From: Clostridium_T sp040217795 | GTDB taxonomy: Bacteria; Bacillota; Clostridia; Clostridiales; Clostridiaceae | DNA length: 64,000 nt | NCBI GenBank assembly: GCA_040217795.1 | Contig: JBEHWK010000001.1 | Location: 61,092-125,091, forward strand | Reading direction: 5' to 3' | Part shown: one piece after another, positions 24,605-33,495 of the stretch | How positions within the stretch are numbered: position 1 is the first letter of the stretch | How the letters are laid out: the number at the start of each line of letters is the position of its first letter | Program-made: the position numbers and the translations under genes | The notes under the pieces: generated by a model | What the model saw: the letters and a program-made list of their open reading frames with translations, nothing else | Told to the model about the DNA's origin: nothing | Database searches by the model: none

Positions 24605-25754
24605 AGAATTTTATATCCTTAAAAAGTCCTGCCAGACTTTCTCCTTCGAAGCTGTCATTATACTGTTCATATTCTTTTGATTTTTCTTCAGCATCTTTAA
24701 TGCTCAGGCTTATTTTTTTATTGCTCAGATCAATGTCAAGAATCTTGACTTTTACGTCCTGTCCCACAGCAAGCACATCTGAAGCCTTTGCAATATTATC
24801 TTCGGATATTTCAGAAATATGAACCAAACCTTCCACTCCTGGAAGAAGTTCAACAAACGCACCAAAAGCAGCTAATTTCACAACTTTTCCAGAAACTACA
24901 TTCCCGCTCTTAAGAGATGCTGAAACTTCTTCCCATGGATCCTTTTTTACATCTTTAAGAATAAGTGAAACCCTTCCCTTTTCCCTATCAAAGTCTCCAA
25001 CATAGACTTCAACTGCTTCACCTACATTTACAACCTCTTCAGGCTTATTTACCCTTCCCCAGGATAAATCAGAAATATGAATAAGACCTTCAATCCCTCC
25101 GATATCCACAAAGGCTCCAAACTTTGCAGTTCTTGTTACCTTTCCTTGTCTCTTTTCTCCTTTAACAAGAGAATCCCAAAGAATTTTTTTCTCAGCGTTA
25201 TAAATTTCTTCTTCAACTACTCTTCTGGAAGCCACAACCCTTTTGTCTCTCCTGTCAAGTTCTATAATTTTAACTTCTAATTCTTTGCTGATAAACTCAG
25301 AAAGATCTTTTCCCCTTTCTCTTGAAACCTGAGATCCAGGGATAAACACTCTTACTCCCTTATAATTTGCAACAATACCGCCCCTCACTTCTTCCTTAAC
25401 GGTTACATTCAATATCCTGCCATCTTCTAAAGATTCTTTTATTTCGCCCCATACCAATATTTCATCTGCCCTCTTCTTGGATAATACCACGTTTCCTTCC
25501 CCGTCATCCATGCTTAAAATCATCACTTCAATACTATCACCTGCATTTAAAATCTCAGAAACGTTCTCATTGTCAAAAGAAGCTTCATCTCTCTTTATGA
25601 TCCCATCCTTGTAGAAGTTTATATTAACCATTGCCTCATCAGCATTTACAGATATAACATCACCTGTAACTACATCCCCTTTATTCAAGCGTTTAACATC
25701 ATATTCCTTAAGTAAATCTCCCATACTTACTGAATTGTTTTCTTCATTGCTCAT
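24603..25754 (-). CDS. Ribosomal protein S1-like RNA-binding protein (four S1 domains)
   Basis: The 383-residue protein has four S1 domains, at about 22-90, 105-175, 190-260 and 275-345; the last two carry the clear motifs GAFVDIGGIEGLIHISDLSW and GAFVELLPGVEGLVHISEIS. Gram-positive proteins of this size are annotated as 30S ribosomal protein S1 homologues. Whether it is a constitutive ribosomal protein or a translation factor is not settled in clostridia. It stands alone between pyk and the PspA operon. Confidence 0.9.
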   Translation of the reverse strand: MSNEENNSVSMGDLLKEYDVKRLNKGDVVTGDVISVNADEAMVNINFYKDGIIKRDEASFDNENVSEILNAGDSIEVMILSMDDGEGNVVLSKKRADEILVWGEIKESLEDGRILNVTVKEEVRGGIVANYKGVRVFIPGSQVSRERGKDLSEFISKELEVKIIELDRRDKRVVASRRVVEEEIYNAEKKILWDSLVKGEKRQGKVTRTAKFGAFVDIGGIEGLIHISDLSWGRVNKPEEVVNVGEAVEVYVGDFDREKGRVSLILKDVKKDPWEEVSASLKSGNVVSGKVVKLAAFGAFVELLPGVEGLVHISEISEDNIAKASDVLAVGQDVKVKILDIDLSNKKISLSIKDAEEKSKEYEQYNDSFEGESLAGLFKDIKF

Positions 25755-26001
25755 AATAACCCTCCAATATTTTCATTAAGTTTACATTAATATTTTAAAT
25801 CAGCTTTTATCTTATTACAATTAATAAATTGGAACCATATATTAACTATGATATAATTTTATTTGTATACATACTATATAACAATGAAATGGATTAGTTC
25901 CTAATTATTAGAGATAATTAGTTTAACAGAGCATATGAAAGCTATTTTAATAATTTATTTTTATTTGTTCAATATCAGCCTAAAAAGCAATATACAAAAC
26001 C

Positions 26002-26030
26002 TTGTTAAAGGTTATTTTATACTATATAAT
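26002..26030 (+). promoter_or_regulatory. Promoter of the PspA operon
   Basis: TTGTTA and TATAAT are separated by 17 bases, about 50 bases before the first gene. The rest of 25755-26078 holds no gene that I can see. Confidence 0.6.
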
Positions 26031-26078
26031 ACTTTCATAGCCTAGTTCTTTTGGTAATTACTATTTGGGGGTGAGCTT

Positions 26079-26612
26079 ATTAAAAACAAAAATAAAAAGT
26101 TGATTCTTACAGCCTTGTTGACATTCATATTTATCTTTACATCAGTATCTTTTGATATGAAAGAAATTTTATCGAATGGTCTTCATGGCAGTCCTGCTTA
26201 TGCGGCAACTAAAGGTAAAAGCGGATCTTTTAAATCCAGCAGTTCAAGTTCTTCAAAATCCTCATCAGGTTCATATAAATCCGGTTCGTTTTCGAGCAGT
26301 GGCAGTTCTTCTTCAGGCAGTTCGTCATCGTCAGGTTCTTATAAATCAGGAGGATTTTCAAACAGCAAATCTTCAAACAGCAGTACCGGAAGCACTGGGA
26401 CAAACAATTCTGGAAGCAGCACTTCAAGTAGGTCAGGAAGCGGAAGCTTTTGGAGCTGGATCCCATTTTTGGGAAGCGGATATCACACAAACTATGGCTA
26501 TACATCATTATTAGGAGCTGCCTCAAGCACTATGTCCATGCTGTTTAAAATAGTTATTGGAATTGCAGTGGTAGTAATAATCATATTTATATTGAAAATA
26601 ATTAAATTTTAA
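26079..26612 (+). CDS. Ser/Gly-rich exported protein with C-terminal membrane anchor
   Basis: I do not recognise a named family. The region encodes a signal peptide with hydrophobic core LILTALLTFIFIFTSVSF and a likely cleavage after SPAYA, then about 90 residues almost wholly Ser, Gly, Lys and Asn, a short aromatic segment (FWSWIPFLGSGYH) and a C-terminal membrane span. A TTG at 26100 has no ribosome binding site and would cut off the basic n-region. An ATT at 26079, five bases after GGGGGTGA, would give KNKNKK before the core, so I suggest the rare start ATT. A frameshift from the GTG at 26071 is the alternative. It is first in a PspA operon. Confidence 0.65.
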   Translation: MKNKNKKLILTALLTFIFIFTSVSFDMKEILSNGLHGSPAYAATKGKSGSFKSSSSSSSKSSSGSYKSGSFSSSGSSSSGSSSSSGSYKSGGFSNSKSSNSSTGSTGTNNSGSSTSSRSGSGSFWSWIPFLGSGYHTNYGYTSLLGAASSTMSMLFKIVIGIAVVVIIIFILKIIKF

Positions 26613-26634
26613 AATTTCAGGAGGTAACAGTATT

Positions 26635-27291
26635 ATGGGAGTATTTAACAGGATATCAAACATGTTTAGAGCAAAGGTGAACAGTACATTGGATGAAATG
26701 GAAAATCCAATTGAGTTACTTGATCAGAAAGTTAAGGATATGGAAGAACAATTATCTAAAGCAAAATTGAATTCAGCTCAAATAATAGGTAATGTTCAGA
26801 CTATCAAGAAAAACATTGATGCTGCAGAAAGAGAATCTGCAGACTTTGATTCAAAAGTTAAGCTTGCCCTTTCAAAAGGCAATGAAGATCTTGCAAAAAG
26901 AGCTCTTGAAAAGAAGTTAGATGCAGATAAAAAGGCTGCAGCTCTTAAGGAAAGTTACGATACAGCAAAAACTCAGGCTGAAGCTCTAAAGAAAAACCTT
27001 CTTTCTTTAGAGGAAGAAATCCAAAAAACAAGACAATACAGGGATGAAGCCGCCGCAAGATATACTACAGCTAAAGCTTCAGAAAAGGTGAACGAAATAT
27101 TATCTGATGTTCAGACAAAAAGCAATTCAATCCAACTGGATTCAATCGAAAGAAAAATCCAGAAAACTGAAGCGAAAGCTAACGGTCTTGCTGAATTGAG
27201 AGAAGTTGATGATTTTGATTCACAATTCGAGAAGCTTAAAGAGACTGATCTGGATTTAGAATTAGAAAAATATAAAAGCGGAACTGTATAG
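26635..27291 (+). CDS. PspA/IM30 family membrane-stress protein
   Basis: The 218-residue protein is almost entirely alpha-helical coiled coil, beginning MGVFNRISNMFRAKVNSTLDEMENP, the amphipathic membrane-binding start typical of PspA/IM30/LiaH. These proteins form ESCRT-III-like assemblies that protect the membrane. It starts 23 bases after the Ser-rich membrane protein, with GGAGG upstream, and is followed by a Cys-rich protein. The neighbours may recruit it to the membrane or regulate it. Confidence 0.9.
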   Translation: MGVFNRISNMFRAKVNSTLDEMENPIELLDQKVKDMEEQLSKAKLNSAQIIGNVQTIKKNIDAAERESADFDSKVKLALSKGNEDLAKRALEKKLDADKKAAALKESYDTAKTQAEALKKNLLSLEEEIQKTRQYRDEAAARYTTAKASEKVNEILSDVQTKSNSIQLDSIERKIQKTEAKANGLAELREVDDFDSQFEKLKETDLDLELEKYKSGTV

Positions 27292-27319
27292 AAATATTCT
27301 GCAGGCATGGTGAAAACTT

Positions 27320-27961
27320 ATGAACAGCGACTTTGAAATAATTACTAAGGAAAAAGATAAATGGGGCAAAATATACACTGATATATTTTATGCCATAGAC
27401 AGCATATCTCCTTTTTTATCGGATGACTTTCTTAAAAAGAAAAAGTTTTACGTGAAAGGAAATATATTAAAGGAGTATATAGACCTTTTGGAGGAACAGG
27501 AACAGAAGGGGAATAAAAAAGGCTTTTTAAGCATGTTTTCCTCTCCTGACATGAGTTCCATAAACAGCTTCAAATCAAAAAACTCAGACACTTTCACACA
27601 GCTGGAGAACTGCTCCAAATGTGAATGCCTGAATTGTGTTGCAGAATGTTCCTTTAAAACCTGCACAGGCTGCAAAAGAAATTCATTTATCCAAAAATGT
27701 GACCATGAGAAAATCAATGTGAGATTTCACTCTGGATTCACCCTTGACCTTACAAATAATGATACCGGAAAACAAAACAGATTCAAGGTTCTTGCAACCC
27801 TGGAAGACTGTAAAAAGGATCAGCAGTATATAATTATTGAGAATATTTCAGACCCAGATGACAGGTACATCCTTTACTGGTATCCTGGCATAAAAGAAGA
27901 CACTTATGGTGAGATCACAGATGGGGAAGAGTTTGACTTTATTGCTGAAGCCTTTGAATAA
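27320..27961 (+). CDS. Protein with cysteine cluster and DUF1292-like C-terminal domain
   Basis: The 213-residue protein has a helical N-terminal part, a cysteine cluster CSKCECLNCVAECSFKTC followed by CTGC (about 94-120) that could hold zinc or an Fe-S cluster, and a C-terminal DUF1292-like domain (FKVLATLEDCKKDQQYIIIE to EFDFIAEAF). I know no function for this combination. It is third in the PspA operon, 29 bases after pspA. A redox or metal-sensing part in the membrane-stress response is possible but not shown. Confidence 0.7.
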   Translation: MNSDFEIITKEKDKWGKIYTDIFYAIDSISPFLSDDFLKKKKFYVKGNILKEYIDLLEEQEQKGNKKGFLSMFSSPDMSSINSFKSKNSDTFTQLENCSKCECLNCVAECSFKTCTGCKRNSFIQKCDHEKINVRFHSGFTLDLTNNDTGKQNRFKVLATLEDCKKDQQYIIIENISDPDDRYILYWYPGIKEDTYGEITDGEEFDFIAEAFE

Positions 27962-27968
27962 TATTAAT

Positions 27969-28010
27969 AAGCTGCCCTGGTTTCCAAATGACACCAAGGG
28001 CAGCTTTTTT
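27969..28010. terminator. Terminator after the PspA operon
   Basis: AAGCTGCCCT / AGGGCAGCTT followed by TTTT on the plus strand, between converging genes. Confidence 0.85.
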
Positions 28011-28024
28011 CTATTGCCTGTTTC

Positions 28025-28789
28025 CTAATCATCCTCATTAAATATACTAATCTGCAGAATCCCTATGCTTTCCTTAAGGGCTGTGCTGAGATTACTCAAT
28101 GCTTCACTGTTTGGTATGAAGTCATCCGAGGTTACAATCTTATGGATGTTGGTTTTATAGTCACAGGGATAAGGAACCACTTGAATCTTGTTTCTTTCAA
28201 ACAATAAAACAGCCCTCTGCATATGAAAGGCTGAGGTTACAAGTATAGGTTCAGCAAAACCCTTGTCTTTTAATATCTTAGCTGTATTTTCAGCATTCTG
28301 CTCTGTATTTAAGCTTTTGTTTTCAATGATGATATCATTTTCTTTGACTCCTAAGTTTATCAGCATTCTTCTGCCTATCTCCGCCTCATTGCCGGTAAAG
28401 CTGTAAACCTGCCCCCCTGATAATATAATGGGCACATGGAGTTGATTATAAAGTTCAGCACATGCAAGAAGCCTGCTTGATGCAGAAGCGGATAGATTAC
28501 CATTACCATTTAAAGCTGGAGTATCTATGTTGGCACCGCCTCCAAGCATCACTATGACATCACCCTTGAGATTTCCCGGGAAAGCATACTTAGTTTCCAG
28601 CTTGTTGACTGCAGATTCACCCACCAGAGGTATGCTGCAAAGGTAAAGCAGCAGAGTAAATAAAGCTGTCCCTCTATAAGCCCTGTTCTTTATTCCATAA
28701 AGATAAATGGAATAAAGTATCAGTAAAAATATCAATATACCCGGCGGCAGCAAAAATGTTTTATATATGAATTTGATCGTATATATCAT
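28025..28789 (-). CDS. DUF218 (YdcF/SanA/ElyC-type) membrane protein
   Basis: The 254-residue protein has two N-terminal membrane segments (about 10-30 and 38-56) and a DUF218 domain with DVIVMLGGGAN, IILSGGQVYS, IIENKSLNTEQNA and ILVTSAFHMQRAVLLFE. Enzymatic function is not established; relatives affect cell-envelope polysaccharide metabolism and vancomycin sensitivity. It is downstream of ribU by 36 bases and might be cotranscribed with it under the FMN riboswitch. Confidence 0.88.
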   Translation of the reverse strand: MIYTIKFIYKTFLLPPGILIFLLILYSIYLYGIKNRAYRGTALFTLLLYLCSIPLVGESAVNKLETKYAFPGNLKGDVIVMLGGGANIDTPALNGNGNLSASASSRLLACAELYNQLHVPIILSGGQVYSFTGNEAEIGRRMLINLGVKENDIIIENKSLNTEQNAENTAKILKDKGFAEPILVTSAFHMQRAVLLFERNKIQVVPYPCDYKTNIHKIVTSDDFIPNSEALSNLSTALKESIGILQISIFNEDD

Positions 28790-28825
28790 ATTATCACCTT
28801 AATACTCCTATTTACCAGTTGGCTC

Positions 28826-29386
28826 TTATTTCATTGATTCATCGTGTAAAAGTGTTTTTACCTGTCTGTATAAAAGTACTGTAGGAATTGAAGCTGCAGC
28901 TCCTTTTATCAAATTGAAAGGAAGTGTGGCTGTTGCTATGAATGTAGTTATATTTCCCAATGGAACTTTAAATACATTTACATACATAGGCAGCAATATG
29001 AAATAGTTCAATAATATTGCCACAATTGTCATCACAATCACTGAAACTACTAAAGCTGCCAAGGCACCCTTGAAGCTTCTCTTCTTCTTATAGATAAGTC
29101 CTGCAGTTATAACCCAGGATGATCCTATTGCAAAATTTGCAAATTCCCCTATAAAGAAAGTTTGAGATCCTTTTATTAAGGTATACAATAAATTTTTTAT
29201 CAGTTCTATTCCCACTCCAGCTATGGGACCCAACGCAAAGGCTCCCATCAATGCAGGAATATCTGACAGGTCTATCTTTAAAAATGTTGGAAATCCCGGA
29301 ATCGGGAAGTCAAAATACATCAATATGAACGCTATGGCAGATAATAACGCTATTTTGATTTCTTTGTTTAATCTTGAGTTTATCAT
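28826..29386 (-). CDS. ribU: Riboflavin ECF transporter S component
   Basis: The 186-residue membrane protein has about six hydrophobic segments and the S-component pattern FPTFLKIDLSDIPALMGAFALGPIAGVGIE. It binds riboflavin and needs the shared ECF energising module, which is not in this window. Vitamin specificity is supported by the FMN riboswitch just upstream on the same strand. The ribosome binding site AGGAGGAGAAAAGT precedes ATG 29386. Confidence 0.93.
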   Translation of the reverse strand: MINSRLNKEIKIALLSAIAFILMYFDFPIPGFPTFLKIDLSDIPALMGAFALGPIAGVGIELIKNLLYTLIKGSQTFFIGEFANFAIGSSWVITAGLIYKKKRSFKGALAALVVSVIVMTIVAILLNYFILLPMYVNVFKVPLGNITTFIATATLPFNLIKGAAASIPTVLLYRQVKTLLHDESMK

Positions 29387-29432
29387 TACTTTTCTCCTCC
29401 TTAATTATCTTCGCGGAAATATTAAGAAAACT

Positions 29433-29598
29433 AAAACCCTGAACCAATAAAGATTCAGGGCAAATAAGACGCAGTTATCTCAAATATTACCTTCTTCCAT
29501 CCAGACTATACTGTCGGCTTCGGACTTTCACCCAATCAGCCTTAAAGTTAAGGGTCGCGGGCTTTACCGCCGGTGGGGAATTACACCCCGCCCTGAAG
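29433..29598 (-). promoter_or_regulatory. FMN riboswitch with terminator controlling ribU
   Basis: On the minus strand the aptamer begins CAGGGCGGGGTGTAATTCCC and continues with CACCGGCGGTA, GGGTGAAAGTCC and CAGTATAGTCTGGATG, the RFN element core (29490-29598). It is followed by the terminator hairpin CCCTGAATC / GGTTCAGGG and TTTT (29433-29460). Bound FMN should favour termination before ribU. Confidence 0.95.
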
Positions 29599-29656
29599 AT
29601 TTTAAATTTCAATTTCTATTATATTACCTGAGGTTATTTTTTACAATAAGGTTACA

Positions 29657-31825
29657 TTAACTTTCTTGTATATCTTTCATAGTAAGTGAGATTCTCTTTC
29701 TTTTCTCATCCACTTCCATGATTTTAACCTTTATGATATCCCCCAGTTTAACTACGTCAAGAGGATGATTTATTCTTCTTTGAGCCATTTGTGACTTGTG
29801 AACAAGTCCATCCTGATGCACTCCAATGTCTACAAAGGCTCCGAAGTCAGAAACATTTCTTACAGTTCCCATGAGAACCATTCCCGGTTTTAAATCTTTT
29901 AAGTCTATCACTCCAGACTTTAATATAGGCTTCGGCAATTCCTCCCTTGGGTCTCTTCCCGGTTTTTTTAATTCTTTAATGATATCTTTTAAAGTAGGTT
30001 CCCCCACCTTCAAATTTTCAGCTAAAACCTTTATTCCTGAAGCTTCTGCCCTCTCTTCTATATCTGCAAGACTGCCCTTCTTAAGATCTTCCTTATTATA
30101 TCCAAGCTCAAGTATAAGCTCCTTCGCTGTCTTATAGGATTCAGGATGCACTGATGTATTATCAAGAGGTTCCTTGCTTTCCATAACTCTTAAAAACCCA
30201 GCACATTGTTCATAAGCCTTTTGTCCAAGTCTCTTTACCTTAAGGAGCTCACTTCTGCTTTTAAACTTGCCATTTTCTTCCCTATAGGCAACAATATTTG
30301 CAGCTATGCTTGCGTTTACTCCGGAAATATAACTTAATAAGGATGGTGTTGCGATATTTAAATCCACTCCCACTTTATTAACACAATCTTCTACAACACC
30401 TTTCAGAGACTCATCCAGTTTCTTAGGTGCCACATCATGTTGATATTGGCCTACACCAATTGACTTTGTTTCAATTTTCACCAATTCAGCCAGGGGATCC
30501 TGAAGCCTTCTTCCGATGGAAATAGCACCTCTTATGGTAACATCCAGGTCTGGATACTCCTTCTGTGCAAGTTCTGAAGCTGAATAAACTGAAGCTCCTG
30601 CTTCGGAAACTATGCAATAGAATACGTCCCTCCCGTCTTTATCTTTTATTTCAGAAATCATCTTAGCCAAGACTTCTTCTGATTCTCTTGAGGCTGTACC
30701 GTTTCCTAAAGATATAACATCCACCCCGTATTTATTTATCAGGGCTTTAAGAGTCTTTATGGTTCCTTCCACATCGTTTCTTGGCACTGTTGGATACACA
30801 GTAGCCTTTTCAAGGAATTTTCCTGTATCATCAAGGATAGCCACCTTACAGCCTGTTCTGAAACCCGGGTCAAATCCCATAACCACTTTGCCCTTGATAG
30901 GGGACTGCATAAGGAGTGCTTTAAGATTTTCCTTAAATATTCTTATGGCACCCTCTTCACCTTTTTCAGTAAGTTCATTTCTTATTTCCCTTTCGATTGA
31001 AGGATAAATAAGCCTTTTAATAGAATCCTTTATTGTTTCCTCAAGATATTTATCAGTTGCTTCATTCCCCTTTAAAATTCTGTTCTTGAAATATGTCAGA
31101 ATTTTATCCTCTGATGCAGTTACCTTAACGCTTAATATTTTTTCCTTTTCCCCTCTGTTTATGGCCAATATTCTGTGTGACGGAATGAACCTCACAGCCT
31201 CAGAATAGTCATAATACATTTCATAAGGGGTAGGTGTGTCAGATGATCCTTTTGTCTCAAGGATTCCTTCCCTGAACAGAAACTCTCTCAGCCACTTTCT
31301 GTAGTCGGCATTATCCGAAATTTCTTCAGCAATAATGTCTGATGCTCCCTGAACTGCTTCTTCCGCTGAAGCCACCTCTTTTTCTTCATTTATAAATTTA
31401 ATTGCCTCCTGCATTATATCTCCCTTGAATTCCCCTGAAGATATAAGATCTGCCAAAGGCTTAAGACCTTTCTCTAAAGCTATTGTTGCTCTGGTTCTTT
31501 TCTTAGGTTTAAAAGGTCTGTAGATATCCTCAACTTCTGACTGAGTTTCTGCCTTAATTATTTTGTCCTTTAGCTCCTCAGTAAGATTTCCGCCATCTTC
31601 TATAAGTCTTATGACATCTGCTTTTCTCTCCTCTAAAGCCCTTAAATAAGTGAGCCTTTCTGCAAATTTTCTTAAAACCTCATCTGTAAGTCCGCCTGTT
31701 TTTTCTTTTCTGTATCTCGCAATAAATGGAACGGTATTTCCTCCGTCAATCAATTCTATAACACTGCTTACCTGTGTCAGGCTGATTCCCAGTTCCTTGC
31801 TTAAGATTTCATTAATATTATTCAT
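29657..31825 (-). CDS. tex: Tex-family RNA-binding protein
   Basis: The 722-residue protein has the N-terminal Tex helical domain (PFIARYRKEKTGGLTDEVLR), the YqgF/RNase H-like core (GFDPGFRTGCKVAILD), a helix-hairpin-helix region (SYISGVNASIAANIVAYREENG) and a C-terminal S1 domain (GAFVDIGVHQDGLVHKSQMA). Tex affects transcription and transcript handling. ATG 31825 has AAGGAGGATCTT directly upstream; an earlier in-frame ATG (31864) lacks such a site. Monocistronic. Confidence 0.95.
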   Translation of the reverse strand: MNNINEILSKELGISLTQVSSVIELIDGGNTVPFIARYRKEKTGGLTDEVLRKFAERLTYLRALEERKADVIRLIEDGGNLTEELKDKIIKAETQSEVEDIYRPFKPKKRTRATIALEKGLKPLADLISSGEFKGDIMQEAIKFINEEKEVASAEEAVQGASDIIAEEISDNADYRKWLREFLFREGILETKGSSDTPTPYEMYYDYSEAVRFIPSHRILAINRGEKEKILSVKVTASEDKILTYFKNRILKGNEATDKYLEETIKDSIKRLIYPSIEREIRNELTEKGEEGAIRIFKENLKALLMQSPIKGKVVMGFDPGFRTGCKVAILDDTGKFLEKATVYPTVPRNDVEGTIKTLKALINKYGVDVISLGNGTASRESEEVLAKMISEIKDKDGRDVFYCIVSEAGASVYSASELAQKEYPDLDVTIRGAISIGRRLQDPLAELVKIETKSIGVGQYQHDVAPKKLDESLKGVVEDCVNKVGVDLNIATPSLLSYISGVNASIAANIVAYREENGKFKSRSELLKVKRLGQKAYEQCAGFLRVMESKEPLDNTSVHPESYKTAKELILELGYNKEDLKKGSLADIEERAEASGIKVLAENLKVGEPTLKDIIKELKKPGRDPREELPKPILKSGVIDLKDLKPGMVLMGTVRNVSDFGAFVDIGVHQDGLVHKSQMAQRRINHPLDVVKLGDIIKVKIMEVDEKRKRISLTMKDIQES

Positions 31826-32042
31826 AAGATCCTCCTTAAAATTGTCAGCATCTTTTTCCTGCATGGAAAATTAAGATAAACATGCAATTATGAAAAAGAT
31901 TTCAAGCCAAATATCATGTAGTGTTTTGAGTATAACTTAAGTTTCACAGTTAAAACTCTTTATATACATTTTATCTAATTGCGGCTGATTATTCAAATTG
32001 TTAAATGCTGCATGAAAAATAAATCTGTTCATAAACTGCAAA

Positions 32043-32080
32043 TTGGAGCGCACCTCAAAAACTTTGAAGTGCAGCTCCAA
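32043..32080 (-). terminator. Terminator of the lactate operon
   Basis: TTGGAGC...GCAC and GTGC..GCTCCAA form an interrupted stem behind the last gene of the lactate operon on the minus strand, followed by TTTG. The rest of 31865-32097 is without features. Confidence 0.65.
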
Positions 32081-32097
32081 TCATCATGAACTTATTA

Positions 32098-33495
32098 TCA
32101 TATAACCTTTCCCGGATTCAAAATGTTCCTTGGGTCAAAGGCTTCTTTTATCCCTCTCATAATAAGTAAATTTTCCTCAGGCACAGACTTTTTCAAATAT
32201 GGTCTCTTGGCTAATCCTATTCCATGTTCCCCTGAAACTTGTCCTTTTAATTCTCTTCCTTTGGCGTACATATCCTCCATTACATTCTTCAGCCTTTCAT
32301 TCCAGGTTTCTTCATCCAGATCATCCTTAAGAATGTATATGTGTAAATTTCCATCTCCGGCATGACCGAAACTTCTTATTCTTATATTGTGTTTCTCTTC
32401 CAGCTGATGGGTGTATTTTATAAATTCCGCTACCTTATTTCTTGGCACCACTACATCTACTTCATCCATTTCCGTAGTTGAAGCCTTGATAGCTTCAAGG
32501 AAGGCTCCCCTTGCAGACCAGATGGATTCTTGTCGTTCTTCTGTGTCTGAAATTAATACATCCATTGCTCCGTTATCCAGGCAAATATTTGCCACCTTTT
32601 CATAGCTAGCTTCTATTTCTTCTTTGGAATTGCCATCAAAAGTTAATAATAAATATGCATCAGACTGTGAATCCGGGAACTTCTTTCCAAGAAATTCTTC
32701 CGCTGCTACAATTGCAGCCCTTTGCATGAACTCTATTGCAGTAGGTATATTCTTTGACTTTATTATCTTTGGCACTGTTTCAATAGCTTTATCTAAGTTC
32801 GGAAAAGGAATAAGCAGCGAAATTGCTTTTTTAGGCAGCGGCAGCAGTTTTAAAATTGCTTTAGTTACTATTCCTAATGTGCCTTCAGATCCTACAATAA
32901 GATCCTTAAGTGAATACCCTGAACTGTTTTTCACTACTTTTCCCCCAAAATTCATGATTTCCCCTGTGGGAAGAACCACTTGAAGCCCTCTTACAAAATC
33001 TCTTGTAACCCCATATTTAACTGCTCTCATTCCACCTGCATTTGTACTTATATTTCCGCCTATTGTTGCGGTTTTTTCTCCTGGATCAGGAGGGTAAAAC
33101 AGATCAAATTCTTCAACATATTTTGAAATTTCCATAAGCAGAACCCCTGGTTCTAAAGTAACAGTTAAATTCTCTTCATCCAATTCAATGATTTTATTCA
33201 TTTTAGATAGATCAATAACAATGCCCCCGAATATAGGAACAGCTGCTCCTACCAATCCTGTTCCTGATCCTCTTGGAGTTACTGCAATATTATTTTCATA
33301 CGCATACCTCATAACACCAGATACTTCTTCTGCAGACAATGCCTGAACCACTAAATCAGGCATTCTTTTCACAGCTCCAAGCTCATCATGGGAGTAATCT
33401 TCTCCAATCTCCTCACTATACAAAACCCTTTCACTGTCATTTATAATACTTAAAATACTTTGATAGTCATCATATTGAACATCTTTGTATTTCAT
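32098..33495 (-). CDS. FAD-binding lactate dehydrogenase subunit (GlcD/LctD type)
   Basis: The 465-residue flavoprotein has the FAD-binding PCMH domain (VTPRGSGTGLVGAAVP, GGNISTNAGGMRAVKYGVTRD, VGSEGTLGIVTKAIL) and a C-terminal FAD-oxidase domain with RSFGHAGDGNLHIYIL and VSGEHGIGLAKR. Next to an EtfB/EtfA pair with an extra ferredoxin domain, it matches the known LctBCD complex, which oxidises lactate with NAD+ by electron confurcation using reduced ferredoxin. Its start overlaps the etfA stop by four bases. Glycolate is a possible alternative substrate, but the adjacent lactate permease gene favours lactate. Confidence 0.92.
   Translation of the reverse strand: MKYKDVQYDDYQSILSIINDSERVLYSEEIGEDYSHDELGAVKRMPDLVVQALSAEEVSGVMRYAYENNIAVTPRGSGTGLVGAAVPIFGGIVIDLSKMNKIIELDEENLTVTLEPGVLLMEISKYVEEFDLFYPPDPGEKTATIGGNISTNAGGMRAVKYGVTRDFVRGLQVVLPTGEIMNFGGKVVKNSSGYSLKDLIVGSEGTLGIVTKAILKLLPLPKKAISLLIPFPNLDKAIETVPKIIKSKNIPTAIEFMQRAAIVAAEEFLGKKFPDSQSDAYLLLTFDGNSKEEIEASYEKVANICLDNGAMDVLISDTEERQESIWSARGAFLEAIKASTTEMDEVDVVVPRNKVAEFIKYTHQLEEKHNIRIRSFGHAGDGNLHIYILKDDLDEETWNERLKNVMEDMYAKGRELKGQVSGEHGIGLAKRPYLKKSVPEENLLIMRGIKEAFDPRNILNPGKVI

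Noticed and set aside
26176..26514. 112-residue ORF inside the Ser-rich gene in another frame
   Set aside because: It is a shadow caused by the low-complexity AGC/TCA repeats.
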